DNA of 64,000 nt from Microcystis wesenbergii NRERC-220 (GTDB lineage Bacteria; Cyanobacteriota; Cyanobacteriia; Cyanobacteriales; Microcystaceae): positions 3,175,501 to 3,239,500 of the forward strand of contig NZ_JAVSJA010000001.1 in assembly GCF_032027425.1 (NCBI RefSeq), in the 5' to 3' direction. The translations under genes were made by a program, and so were the position numbers. Each line of letters opens with the position of its first letter. Position 1 is the first letter of the stretch. Below, in pieces: positions 48,327 through 57,747 of this stretch. The notes under the pieces were generated by a model. It was not told the origin of the DNA and did no database searches. It was given only the letters and a program-made list of their open reading frames with translations.

Positions 48327-48600
48327 ATCACACTCCTAGCGGCGGAGACACATAGTAAATTAGTAATCAAGCAAGTCAAAAGCGCGATCTGGGGGGTTAC
48401 AATAACCCTCTAGGGCGACTCTACTGGCATCTAATATATTAAGAACCATGATCTTTTGACTGTCAACCTAGTCAAAACCCTTTTGAGTCTTGACTGTTTG
48501 CCCATTGTACTCAATAAAGAGCGGCGAATTCGATCGATCCCCTAATCAAATCTCTAGATTTCCATAACATTTTCCTGTCTGTCCCCTCGCACCCCAGTCT

Positions 48601-49401
48601 ATGAAAGCTTCTCTCTCTCAACGTCGTTGGCTGTCCATCGGTCTCGTCCTGATGTTATTTGCTTTGCTGTCTTTCTCGATCATGCCGCTATTGACTTCTA
48701 TTCTCCAGAGTCAGCACTCCTCGGACCAGAGTCATCTGTCCGCAGTGGAACAAGAGAAATTAGCCAGTCAAGCCCTGGGTTATCAGATGGTTTTAGAGCG
48801 TGAACCCGATAATCAGACGGCTTTGCGGGGATTATTAGATACTCGCTTACAGCAGGGCGATTTAAAGCAAGCGATCGAACCTTTAGAAAAATTAGCGCAA
48901 CTTAACCCCCAACAATCCGATTATCTACTACTTTTGGCAGAAGCGAAACAGCAAATAGAGGATTATTCAGGAGCCACGGGCAGTTATCGCGCCCTTTTAG
49001 CCTCCCATCCCCAAGATCTACGGGCCTTAACTGGATTAACTAATTTATTTCTCAGCCAAAACCGCCATATCGAGGCGATTAGTCTGGTCAAAGACACGAT
49101 TGATCGCGCTTTAAAAGCTGCTGCCGATCCTAATAATCCTGCTAGTTTAATCGATATCGTTTCCGTTCAGTTACTTTTAGGCAAAATCTATTTCGAGCAG
49201 CAAAATTATCCGGAAGCTTTAAAAGCCTATAAACAAGCTCAACAGATGGATGTGAACGATTTCCGACCGATTTTAGCGGCGGCGATCGTACTGAAAGAAC
49301 AGGGTAAAAATCAAGAGGCTCAACCCCTCTTTCAAGATGCTCTCAGTCGCGCTCCTTTTGCCTACAAAGAGGAAATTCAGTCCCTAATCAGTAATCAGTA
49401 A
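48601..49401 (+). CDS. Membrane-anchored TPR protein
   Basis: 266 residues. One N-terminal helix (about 11-33, LSIGLVLMLFALLSFSIMPL), then TPR motifs: ALGYQMVLEREPDNQTALRG, IEPLEKLAQLNPQQSDYLLL, YRALLASHPQDLRALTGLTN and ALKAYKQAQQMDVNDFRPIL. The repeats form a helical scaffold for protein partners. No partner is indicated by neighbours. The start at 48601 places the positively charged MKASLSQRRW on the cytoplasmic side. The protein probably faces the periplasm or lumen. Confidence 0.88.
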   Translation: MKASLSQRRWLSIGLVLMLFALLSFSIMPLLTSILQSQHSSDQSHLSAVEQEKLASQALGYQMVLEREPDNQTALRGLLDTRLQQGDLKQAIEPLEKLAQLNPQQSDYLLLLAEAKQQIEDYSGATGSYRALLASHPQDLRALTGLTNLFLSQNRHIEAISLVKDTIDRALKAAADPNNPASLIDIVSVQLLLGKIYFEQQNYPEALKAYKQAQQMDVNDFRPILAAAIVLKEQGKNQEAQPLFQDALSRAPFAYKEEIQSLISNQ

Positions 49402-49504
49402 TCACACCCCACACCCCATAGTTTTGTAACGGCAATTTTTACTAAAAATCAATAAGTGTAAACTTTAATCACAAGCTCGATCGAGTCCCGACAAAGGTGT
49501 TATA

Positions 49505-49840
49505 TTAAAAACATAAGGCACAAGGGAAGCGACTCAACTTCCTTTCAGGCAAAAAGACCTAGAGCCTGTGCCACCTGCTCTAGCTCAACGCAACAGCTAA
49601 ATCGGACGCAGATTCTCGAAGTTTGTAAAGTAAAGTATGGTTTCGCCTCTGTTGCTCGATATAGGACAGATGGAGTGATCCGTAATCAGCACCTGAGTCG
49701 GTAAACTGAGAAATCTTGATAGTTGACAGATAGACTGTTGTGGGTTCCGTAAACCTCTATTATATTGAGTCCGTTAATTTTTTAGGAGTCCATATCGTTT
49801 GTACAAGATGAAGCCCGCCTCCCTAGGCGGGCCTATTGTG
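49505..49840 (+). ncRNA. Candidate structured RNA (unidentified)
   Basis: A 440-bp gap without a gene that shows unusual pairing. GGCACA (49517-49522) pairs TGTGCC (49567-49572), while CTAGAGC (49559-49565) pairs GCTCTAG (49577-49583), interleaved as in an H-type pseudoknot. A GGAAG/CTTCC hairpin lies inside the first helix. The region ends in a strong hairpin GCCCGCCT / AGGCGGGC (49813-49832) with a T-tract nine bases on. It does not look like tmRNA, RNase P RNA or SRP RNA. A 6S RNA or a novel sRNA is possible. Strand follows the terminator. Confidence 0.35.
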
Positions 49841-49843
49841 TTT

Positions 49844-50263
49844 TTAGAAAACCGCCACGAGATATTCCTGTAACTGCAATTGATAACCTGCCCGTAGCTG
49901 ACAGGGATAATCAAGGGAAAACTCAGGTAAAGCTAATAGAGAACTTTTTTGACAACTAACTAACGCCACATCGAAGCGACAGCTTAAATCAGACCATTGG
50001 GGATAAAAGGCGAGAAATATCTGGGCAGCTCCGTAAATTTTCCCTTGTTTACGGTCATCGATCGCTAATTTGCCCCCTAAATCCCAATTGCCAGCACTGC
50101 GGGTTTTCACCTCGACGAAAGCGAGAGTCGCTTGGGATTTAGACAAGACGATTAAATCGATTTCACCGCCAGCACTACGCCAACGACGCTGGAGGATATG
50201 CCATTGCTGTAATTGCAACCAATCCGCCACCAAATTTTCGCCCAATTCCCCCACGGTTGTCAT
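49844..50263 (-). CDS. YraN/UPF0102-family endonuclease-like protein
   Basis: 139 residues. The family signature is complete: GELGENLVADWLQ at the start, RRWRSAGGEIDLIVLS, and FVEVKTRSAGNWDLGG. The GEID...EVK residues form a PD-(D/E)XK-type nuclease site. The biological role is unsettled; links to DNA repair or uptake have been proposed for the family. It is convergent with the preceding RNA candidate; ATCAGTT repeats lie directly upstream. Confidence 0.92.
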   Translation of the reverse strand: MTTVGELGENLVADWLQLQQWHILQRRWRSAGGEIDLIVLSKSQATLAFVEVKTRSAGNWDLGGKLAIDDRKQGKIYGAAQIFLAFYPQWSDLSCRFDVALVSCQKSSLLALPEFSLDYPCQLRAGYQLQLQEYLVAVF

Positions 50264-50353
50264 ATTCAGTTATCAGTTATCAGTGAACAATATTGATTTA
50301 CTATCCTGTCTTCTGACTCCAAACTACTGATTACTGTTCACTGAATCACTGGA

Positions 50354-50710
50354 TTACAAAAGTCCTTCTAGACGACGACGGATGCTGTCTAACTCCGCAT
50401 CGGGAATCTCGGAAAACTCCTCTTTTTGCCAATCCAACTCCTCGGCATTGCTTTCGGGGGGAATTACCAACATACCCGCTTCAATCATTTCCGCTTGATA
50501 GCCGGCTCCGCGACAAAATTCTGCCACTTCCTCGGAATCAATTTTCTCTACCGTGGGAGTCGGAAAATCCTGTGCCTCTAACAGCAGCGCATAGCGGGTG
50601 GCATCATCTTCTGATTCAAACATCAACACCTTATTGATAGCTCCCATTTGAATCGTGTGGATACCTTCGTTTTCTGTGCCTGCGTTAAAAAGTAGTACAA
50701 ATACACGCAT
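50354..50710 (-). CDS. DUF3110-family cyanobacterial protein
   Basis: 118 residues starting MRVFVLLFNAGTENEGIHTI. The pattern VLMFESEDDATRYALLLEAQ then FCRGAGYQAEMIEAG is what I know from DUF3110, found in cyanobacteria and plastids, function unknown. The C-terminal half is acidic. It lies between YraN (90 bp) and the DUF2996 protein (80 bp), all on the same strand. Confidence 0.82.
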   Translation of the reverse strand: MRVFVLLFNAGTENEGIHTIQMGAINKVLMFESEDDATRYALLLEAQDFPTPTVEKIDSEEVAEFCRGAGYQAEMIEAGMLVIPPESNAEELDWQKEEFSEIPDAELDSIRRRLEGLL

Positions 50711-50789
50711 AATTACTATTAGCGATCGATAAGCGGTGGTCGTCTATACTCATTTTACCCCCCTTCTCGATCGCTAATCCTCAGCAATT

Positions 50790-51245
50790 TTAGTTTCTCG
50801 TCAACCACTTTTGACCGTTAAGCCGTTGCAGGGTGTAAAACAACAGTAAATCAAGACTAACTTTCCTTTCATCGATCATAAATGATTCAAGGGTACTAGG
50901 TTGAGCGCCGCCCTCAGCTTGCGAAAAAGCCTTTTTACCATTGATGTCTTCTTCCCAAAAATAAATGCTAAATTGACGCATTCCATCGAGCCAATTGCCA
51001 GTTAACTGCCAACAGGGAGAGCTAGAAAAGCCCTGCACGGAAATTTTATCCTGTTTAAAGGACAGCTTTATATCAGTTATACCCAGCTTTTGCAAAGCTG
51101 CCGCCAGTGCCGGCTGAAAATGCTGCTCAATAAATTCAGCAAAGGGTTTTTCCTCGACGGTAGGCTCCTTGGGTTTTTTAGCAGCCGCAGGTTGAGCCGG
51201 TTTTGCTGCTGCTGGAGTTGCGGGGGTGGTGGTTTCTTCTGCCAT
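50790..51245 (-). CDS. DUF2996-family cyanobacterial protein
   Basis: 151 residues. An Ala/Pro/Lys-rich disordered N-terminus (TTPATPAAAKPAQPAAAKKP) precedes a conserved core: FAEFIEQHFQPALAAALQKL, CWQLTGNWLDGMRQFSIYFW, FMIDERKVSLDLLLFYTLQR and LNGQKWLTRN. The core matches DUF2996 of cyanobacteria. Such Ala/Pro/Lys N-termini are often flexible tethers. Function unknown. Confidence 0.82.
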   Translation of the reverse strand: MAEETTTPATPAAAKPAQPAAAKKPKEPTVEEKPFAEFIEQHFQPALAAALQKLGITDIKLSFKQDKISVQGFSSSPCWQLTGNWLDGMRQFSIYFWEEDINGKKAFSQAEGGAQPSTLESFMIDERKVSLDLLLFYTLQRLNGQKWLTRN

Positions 51246-51578
51246 AGGAATTAATCAGGAATGGGTAGGTAGCTACAATTATATTTTCTCGTGGGTTATC
51301 AGTTATCAGCTTTTTAGCCGTCAGACTTCGGCGTGAGCTTTTGTCGAACGCTTTTTTCTCCCCTCTCCCTTCTCCCCAACCCCAACCCCCAACCCCTAAC
51401 CCCTAACACCCATCTCTCCAACCAATCCCTCACTGATAACTCAACCGAATCTAAACTCAGGCTGAGGAAGCCTCAACCAGTTGAAAACCAAGAGCTTGCG
51501 CCTTGTTCGAGAGATTGTTGATTAGCCGTTGACGATACTGTTGTTCGTAATAATCTGCCCCCAGATCTTGATCTAGTT

Positions 51579-52547
51579 ATTTCAAATAAGAACGAGACAC
51601 TAAGTAACACAATAAGTACGAATAATTTCATCAAGGGGTGTACCCAAAGGAGCATAGATTCTGGCTCTCTTTAATGCACTAAAATCATGTTCGATATCAT
51701 TTAAATCAGGAGAATATTTTGGCAAAAACACTACCTGATGACCTGCTTCCTCTACCAGGCGTTCGGCGAGATCAGCCGAGCCGTTGTCTAATGACTGTCT
51801 TCCGATGAATTGGTGCCTTATCCATAATTAATACTGATGTTATGGGCGCGAGAGGGCAATAAATATAAAGATAACCACCCTTCAAAACCTTCGGCATTCA
51901 GGCTTCTCGTCAATACCATCGGTGCAATAAAGTCTTTTTTTCCCTTTCTTCTCCCAGCGACAAGGTTCTCTCTTTTTCCTCGTTTTCCTTGTCTATCTCC
52001 CCAGACTTTCTTCCATTTTTGTGCATCGGGCATAAAAACAGGCTTGAAATCCTTCAAACCCTGACTCATCAATAAATACAAGGCTTTCACTTCCATATAT
52101 TTTAATCAATTTCCTCAGCAATCTGTAGTATTTTATTCTTTCTTCTCAGTTTCTTTCTCTATAACGAAGTTACTTCTTTTTTCTGGTGACTTTCATTTTC
52201 TTTAAGGCCTAGCAAATAGCCCTTGGTCTGACTCCAAACTTCTCGGCTCTGTCTCTTAATCTTGCATCGGGATTTTCTTGGACATCTTTTGACAGTGCTT
52301 TCCAGTCCAGCTTTCTCTGACGGTGTTTTACCTTTGTTGCTTCCAGTTTTTCGCTACGAACGCCATCTATATATTGTGGCTCTTCCTATATTAAATAGAG
52401 CGGCGGCTTTGGTTATGCTTCCTCCATTCTCTACATAATCAATTACTTTTTTTTCTCAAGTCTAGGCTATAGGACATTTTTCTGTATGGGTTGCTTGTTT
52501 CTCCTTATTTTACCCTATTTTTTACTTGTATCATACTTATTTGAAAT
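51579..52547 (-). mobile_element. Decayed IS630-family element, about 970 bp
   Basis: The terminal inverted repeats are ATTTCAAATAAG (51579-51590) and CTTATTTGAAAT (52536-52547). Transposase pieces on the reverse strand include MDKAPIHRKTVIRQRL (second Asp with His) and VVFLPKYSPDLNDIEHDFSA then LKRARIYAPLGTPLDEIIRT (catalytic Glu region). The upstream portion, containing KDFIAPMVLTRSLNAEGFEG, is frameshifted, so it cannot act by itself. It differs from the 5.1-6.2 kb copy. A partial copy of the GC-rich dispersed repeat (GAGCTTTTGTCGAACGC) lies outside it near 51330. Confidence 0.85.
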
Positions 52548-52731
52548 GATTATAGCTTGTTTGATCTACCCGGAATCACCGCCGCAGAGAGCGCGGTGAG
52601 GATGTCAATACTCTACAAGATTGAGCGGGTATTTCCTCCCGACCGGGCCGGAGCGGGAATCAAAACTATAATTAGAATCATTAAACCCCAACCATAACCC
52701 CGCCTCGATAGCCGATAACCGATCGCTAAAC

Positions 52732-54600
52732 ATGGATCCATCTTTCGCCCTTACTCTGCAAATTGTCATCACTGTGGTGGCGGGGATTACAGCCCAAGTC
52801 ATCGCCGAATACCTGAAAGTTCCCAGTATTGTTTTCCTGCTCATTTTTGGGATTGCTTTAGGGTCCGATGGTTGGGAAATTTTACAGCCCCAAAGTCTGG
52901 GAATTGGCTTAGAAGTCCTTGTTGCTCTCTCTGTGGCGATTATCCTATTTGAAGGCGGTTTAAGCTTAAGCGGACGAGAATTAGGGCGAGTTTCTGGCAG
53001 TTTACGCAATCTTGTCACCCTCGGTACTTCCATCACTCTCATCGGTGGCGGTATGGCAGCCCACTGGTTGGGGGAATTTCCCTGGCCGATCGCTTTTCTT
53101 TACGCTTCTTTAGTGGTAGTAACCGGTCCGACGGTGATCGGGCCTTTGCTGAAGCAAGTCGCCGTAGATCGACGGGTGGCGACGCTTCTGGAAGGGGAAG
53201 GGGTATTAATCGACCCTGTGGGCGCAATTTTAGCCGTAGTGGTGCTAAATACGATTATTGATAGTCATGCCCGCCCCATGGAAATTATCACCGGTTTAAC
53301 CCTACGTTTAGGCATCGGGGCGGCGATCGGCATTGCTGGAGGCGGATTGTTAAGTTTTATTATAAAAACTTGCAATTTTTTGACTTTTGAGTTAAAGAAT
53401 CTCGTGGTTTTAGCGGGAGTCTGGGGGTTATTTGGTTTATCGCAATTTAGTCGCAGTGAATCGGGGTTAATGGCGGTGGTAATGGCGGGAATTGTGCTAA
53501 AAGCGGCGGCAGTTCCCGATGAGCGGTTATTAAGACGTTTTAAGGGTCAATTAACGACTCTTTGCGTGTCGGTACTGTTTATTTTACTAGCGGCGGATCT
53601 TTCGATCGCCAGTGTGATCGCTTTGGGTTGGGGCAGCGTCCTGACGGTGTTAGTCTTGATGCTGGTGGTACGTCCCCTGAGTGTGGCTCTGTGTACCCTA
53701 AAAAGTGACCTAAATTGGCGACATAAGCTATTTATCGCTTGGGTTGCCCCTAGAGGAATCGTCTCTGCCTCCGTAGCTTCTTTATTTGCCATTTTACTCA
53801 CCCGTGCCGGTATTAATGGCGGTGAAGCGATCAAAGCTTTAGTCTTTTTAACAATTTTAATGACCGTTTTTATTCAGGGATTAACGGCGCGGTGGGTGGC
53901 AAAAGGGCTAAAAATCACTTCTTCTGCGGCAACAGGGGCAGTAATCGTCGGTTGTAATCCCCTAGGTCGCTTAATCGGCTGTTTATTCCAAGAACAAGGA
54001 GAAAACGTGGTTTTAATCGATACGGATGCCAGGGCCTGTCAGCAAGCAAAAGAAGACGGTTTGACGGTGCTGCAGAGTAGCGCACTTGATACAAAAATAC
54101 TGCAAGAAGCGGGCATCGAATCCATGGGGACTTTTCTGGTTTTGACTAATAATAGCGAGGTTAATCTGGTTTTAGCCCAAAGAGCCAGCGAGGAATTTCA
54201 TCCTCCCCGGTTGTTGGCTGCCTTTGCGGGAACCCCTAACCCAGATAAAAATAAGGTTAATCAGGTTTTTCTCCCTAGTTTTTCGGTCAAGGAATGGAAT
54301 CAGTATTTAGACGATAATCAGATTAAATTGGGTAAAACTATCTTTAAAGCCGATGATTTGAGCGAACAACAAACCAGATTGACTAAATTAATTGAAAATG
54401 GCGAACTGCTGCCCCTACTATTGCGTCGCGATAATTCCCTACAGGTAGTCACAGAAAGGGAAGAATGGCGCACAGGAGACGAATTAATCTATATTCTGCG
54501 CGATTTACGCCCACAACTGCTTAAACGTCTTTCCGGCACTGTCAGAACCCGTTTATCTTTAGAAATCTTACCCGAAGTGGAAATCGCCACCAGTAGATAA
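52732..54600 (+). CDS. CPA1-type Na+/H+ antiporter with TrkA-N domain
   Basis: 622 residues. About twelve membrane helices (1-400) with CPA1 motifs: FEGGLSLSGREL, VTGPTVIGPLL and EGVLIDPVGAILAVVVLNTI carrying the ion-binding Asp. A Rossmann TrkA-N/RCK-N domain (about 405-530: AVIVGCNPLGRLIGCLF, VVLIDTDARACQQAKEDGLT) and a short C-terminal regulatory part follow. Exchanges Na+ or K+ for protons; nucleotide or ligand control is likely through the RCK domain. The GCNPLG loop has Cys-Asn where GxGxxG is usual, so NAD binding may be weak. Confidence 0.92.
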   Translation: MDPSFALTLQIVITVVAGITAQVIAEYLKVPSIVFLLIFGIALGSDGWEILQPQSLGIGLEVLVALSVAIILFEGGLSLSGRELGRVSGSLRNLVTLGTSITLIGGGMAAHWLGEFPWPIAFLYASLVVVTGPTVIGPLLKQVAVDRRVATLLEGEGVLIDPVGAILAVVVLNTIIDSHARPMEIITGLTLRLGIGAAIGIAGGGLLSFIIKTCNFLTFELKNLVVLAGVWGLFGLSQFSRSESGLMAVVMAGIVLKAAAVPDERLLRRFKGQLTTLCVSVLFILLAADLSIASVIALGWGSVLTVLVLMLVVRPLSVALCTLKSDLNWRHKLFIAWVAPRGIVSASVASLFAILLTRAGINGGEAIKALVFLTILMTVFIQGLTARWVAKGLKITSSAATGAVIVGCNPLGRLIGCLFQEQGENVVLIDTDARACQQAKEDGLTVLQSSALDTKILQEAGIESMGTFLVLTNNSEVNLVLAQRASEEFHPPRLLAAFAGTPNPDKNKVNQVFLPSFSVKEWNQYLDDNQIKLGKTIFKADDLSEQQTRLTKLIENGELLPLLLRRDNSLQVVTEREEWRTGDELIYILRDLRPQLLKRLSGTVRTRLSLEILPEVEIATSR

Positions 54601-54709
54601 GTGATAGGACAAAATTAACTTCTTGGTGAGGATAGGCACTCTGGCAACTTAAACTTAGCCAAAAAAAACGGTACACTGATAACTGATAATTGACAACTGA
54701 TCACTGCTT

Positions 54710-54964
54710 ATGCCTCCCCGTTGGCCCCGTCAACCCGATCGCAAAAACGATCCCGCTTTCCGACGTTTAGATGATCGCATGAATTTCGCCGTTCATGTAG
54801 CGGGTTTTTTAGCGATTAATTCAGGGTTGTGGTTTTTTCATATCATTAAATTTTCCGATTGGACTTGGTTAAATCTGTTCACGGGAATTTGGGCTATTCT
54901 ATTGGTGGGACATTTGATTTATATAGCGGCGATCGCTAACTACTCGGTAACATCCCATGGCTAA
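54710..54964 (+). CDS. Two-helix (2TM-domain) membrane protein
   Basis: 84 residues: a hydrophilic basic N-terminus (RPDRK-type, MPPRWPRQPDRKNDPAFRRL), then two helices (about 27-45 and 55-78: FAVHVAGFLAINSGLWFF; LNLFTGIWAILLVGHLIYIA). The RLDDRMNFAVHVAGFLAIN pattern is the 2TM domain. Its last 8 bases overlap the start of the next gene, so the two are translationally coupled. Function unknown. Confidence 0.75.
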   Translation: MPPRWPRQPDRKNDPAFRRLDDRMNFAVHVAGFLAINSGLWFFHIIKFSDWTWLNLFTGIWAILLVGHLIYIAAIANYSVTSHG

Positions 54965-55259
54965 CACAACTCAGGACATCGAAAATCTGGCGGCCCAAAT
55001 CGGCGACAATATCTACATTGACGTGGCTAAATGGCATCTCTATCTCCGGGAAGCACATTTACACAGCGTCGTTGCCGAAAAAGTCTTCCCTTTGCTCGAA
55101 AACGACAGCTTAAGCGAGAATGCAGTCATGTCTATCCTGCGGGAGATTAAAGTCACCCTCGGAGGAGGTCATCTGCAAGTTTCTCTAGCGGATTTGTTAC
55201 CCAGCAAATGTCAGATAGATTTAATCGATTTGCTGGAAGAATACCAAAAAAGTCGCTAA
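54957..55259 (+). CDS. DUF3181-family cyanobacterial protein
   Basis: 100 residues. The core IEDLAA-type helix (TTQDIENLAAQIGDNIYIDV), AKWHLYLREAHLHSVVAEKV and LGGGHLQVSLADLLPSKCQI is the DUF3181 pattern. Soluble, helical, cyanobacteria-specific, function unknown. The start codon lies inside the previous gene (8-bp overlap), so it is expressed with the 2TM protein. Confidence 0.82.
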   Translation: MANTTQDIENLAAQIGDNIYIDVAKWHLYLREAHLHSVVAEKVFPLLENDSLSENAVMSILREIKVTLGGGHLQVSLADLLPSKCQIDLIDLLEEYQKSR

Positions 55260-55471
55260 AATTCCCCAATACTATGCCTGATAACTCGCAGACTAGGACT
55301 AACAGGCTAAAGTAGTTATACCATTTTTCATAAGTAATGGCAGAGATGGTTAATCGCCCTCACCCCTAACCCCCCACCCCCCCAACCCCCCGACATCGGG
55401 GGGCAAGGGTAGAAGATACCTGCCAAGAATAAAGAAAAATGGTATTAGAAATAGTCCCCCAGAAGCAAACC

Positions 55472-56557
55472 ATGGAAATAGGTGTCCCCAAAGAGATTAA
55501 AGATCAGGAGTTTCGCGTCGGTTTGAGTCCTAGTAGTGTGCGTGTACTCAATGATCGCGGTCATAGGGTATTTGTGGAAACGGCCGCCGGGTTGGGCGCC
55601 GGATTCAGCGATGAGGATTACCAAAAAGCCGGGGGCAAAATTGTGGAAAAAGCGGCCCAAGTTTGGGATAAACCGCTAATTGTTAAGGTAAAAGAGCCGC
55701 TTAAGGCAGAATACGGCTTTTTAAACAAGGAAGCTCTCCTATTCACCTATTTACACCTAGCGGCCGAGCGCTATTTAACGGAAGCATTAATCGAGTCGGG
55801 AACAACTGCGATCGCTTATGAAACGGTCGAGCTTGCCGATGGTCGCTTGCCTCTCTTAACTCCCATGAGTGTTATTGCCGGTCGTCTTTCGGTGCAATTT
55901 GGGGCCCGCTATCTGGAAAAACAACAGGGAGGTAGGGGAGTTTTACTGGGGGGTTTCCCCGGGGTGAGTCCTGGACAAGTGGTTATCCTTGGCGGTGGTG
56001 TGGTGGGTACGGAAGCGGCCAGAATTGCCATCGGTATGGGGGCAAAAGTAACTATTTTAGATATTAACGTCGAGCGCTTGGCCTATTTAGAAACTTTATT
56101 CGGTTCGCGGGTAGAATTGCTTTATAGTAGCCCGGCACAATTAGAAAATGTGGTTCCTAAGGCCGATTTATTGATTGGAGCGGTGTTAGTCTTAGGAAAA
56201 CGAGCGCCAACTCTAGTTTCTCGCTCTTTAGTCGCCAAAATGAACCCTGGTTCCGTAATTGTCGATGTGGCAGTGGACCAAGGGGGCTGCGTGGAAACTC
56301 TGCGGGCCACTTCCCACAGTCAACCGACTTACCTGGAGTCGGGAGTAGTACATTATGGAGTGCCTAATATGCCTGGAGCAGTACCCTGGACGGCAACCCA
56401 AGCTTTAAATAATAGTACCCTACCCTACGTTATTAAATTAGCCGACCATGGGTTAAAAGCCTTGGATCAAGATGTTTCCCTCGCTAAGGGGTTAAATGTC
56501 GCCAATCATCGGTTAATTCATCCAGCAGTGCGCGAAGTTTTTCCCGATTTGATTTGA
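55472..56557 (+). CDS. ald: Alanine dehydrogenase
   Basis: 361 residues from ATG 55472 (MEIGVPKEIKDQEFRVGLSP), the usual N-terminus; the frame opens 11 codons earlier at 55439. Catalytic Lys is in VKVKEPLKAEYG, the active-site His in FTYLHLAAERYL and Asp in IVDVAVDQGGC. The NAD site is ILGGGVVGTEAARIAIGMGA. It interconverts pyruvate plus ammonia and L-alanine. The upstream 210 bp are C-rich with a CCCCCCGA/TCGGGGGG hairpin. Confidence 0.95.
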   Translation: MEIGVPKEIKDQEFRVGLSPSSVRVLNDRGHRVFVETAAGLGAGFSDEDYQKAGGKIVEKAAQVWDKPLIVKVKEPLKAEYGFLNKEALLFTYLHLAAERYLTEALIESGTTAIAYETVELADGRLPLLTPMSVIAGRLSVQFGARYLEKQQGGRGVLLGGFPGVSPGQVVILGGGVVGTEAARIAIGMGAKVTILDINVERLAYLETLFGSRVELLYSSPAQLENVVPKADLLIGAVLVLGKRAPTLVSRSLVAKMNPGSVIVDVAVDQGGCVETLRATSHSQPTYLESGVVHYGVPNMPGAVPWTATQALNNSTLPYVIKLADHGLKALDQDVSLAKGLNVANHRLIHPAVREVFPDLI

Positions 56558-56718
56558 ATGTCAAAAAGGTGCGACTGAATTATTTTGGGCTGCTAGGAAA
56601 ATCAGTCGTATCTATCTTAACAATTAAAACAGGATTAAGGTGGTTAATTCACTTGTACTTTAGCTATCTTGTTGGTTATAATCAGGGAATATCATCCCTA
56701 GGAAAATATTAAGGTAAA

Positions 56719-57735
56719 ATGGTCAAATTTATCGATTTATTTGCCGGCATTGGAGGCTTTAGAATAGCTTTTGAAAATCTGGGTTGTCAGTGTGTTTTTT
56801 CATCGGAGTGGAATAAATTTTCTCAAAAAACCTATGAAGCTAATTTTAACGATAGTCCCGAAGGAGATATTACTTTAATTCCCGCTTTAACAATACCAGA
56901 TCATGATATATTGACGGCTGGGTTTCCCTGTCAGCCTTTTAGCATAGCTGGAGTAACTAAACACAATGCGTTAGGTACTCGCCATGGATTTGATCATCCC
57001 ACTCAAGGAACACTTTTTTTCGAGGTTGTCAGAATTATTCGAGAAAAAAGACCGAAAGCATTCATTTTAGAAAATGTCAAAAATTTACAGAGTCATGACA
57101 AGGGTAAAACATTTGAAGTGATTAAAAATACCCTATCAGAGGATTTAAATTATCATATTTATTATCAGGTCATAGATGCTCGTTCTCTTGTTCCCCAGAA
57201 CAGAAAAAGAATTTTTATTGTTGGGTTTGAGAAACCTAGCCGATTTATGTTTCCAGAAATACCAGATATTCATCCTAAAATTAAAGATATTCTTGAAGGG
57301 GAAGTTGATAGTAAATATACTTTAACAGATCATCTCTGGGATTACTTACAGAAGTATGCTGATAAACATAAAGAAAAAGGGAATGGTTTCGGTTATGGAT
57401 TGGTTAATTTAGAGGGTATTGCCAGAACTTTGAGTGCTAGATATTATAAAGATGGTTCCGAAATTTTGATCCCTCAACAGGGAAAAAATCCCCGTCGTCT
57501 AACACCAAGAGAATGTGCAAGATTGATGGGATTTCCTGAAAAATTCATTATTCCTGTATCTGATAATCAAGCTTATAAACAGTTTGGTAATGCGGTTGTA
57601 CCTCCTGTAGTAGAGGCAATAGGAAGGGAGATATTGCTAAGTCTGAATAATCCTATTTTAGATCAGAAAAATTTGCTTGATTCATCTCGCAAAAATCCAA
57701 TGATCAAACAATTAGAACTTGCCCTAGTTTTTTAG
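56719..57735 (+). CDS. C5-cytosine DNA methyltransferase of a type II R-M system
   Basis: 338 residues with the C5 motifs in order: [17 protein letters not shown] (4-19), [10 protein letters not shown] (Cys71 nucleophile), [11 protein letters not shown] (116-123), [17 protein letters not shown] (158-170) and [14 protein letters not shown] near the end. The variable target domain (about 185-260) includes [18 protein letters not shown]. It is followed 12 bp later by a restriction endonuclease gene, so it protects host DNA at that enzyme's site. AT-rich composition compared with neighbours suggests acquisition. Confidence 0.95.
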   Translation: MVKFIDLFAGIGGFRIAFENLGCQCVFSSEWNKFSQKTYEANFNDSPEGDITLIPALTIPDHDILTAGFPCQPFSIAGVTKHNALGTRHGFDHPTQGTLFFEVVRIIREKRPKAFILENVKNLQSHDKGKTFEVIKNTLSEDLNYHIYYQVIDARSLVPQNRKRIFIVGFEKPSRFMFPEIPDIHPKIKDILEGEVDSKYTLTDHLWDYLQKYADKHKEKGNGFGYGLVNLEGIARTLSARYYKDGSEILIPQQGKNPRRLTPRECARLMGFPEKFIIPVSDNQAYKQFGNAVVPPVVEAIGREILLSLNNPILDQKNLLDSSRKNPMIKQLELALVF

Positions 57736-57747
57736 TCCTAAAGATTT

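Noticed and set aside
49505-49840. tmRNA, RNase P RNA or SRP RNA in this gap
   Set aside because: None of their conserved sequence blocks is present, so it was listed only as an unidentified candidate.
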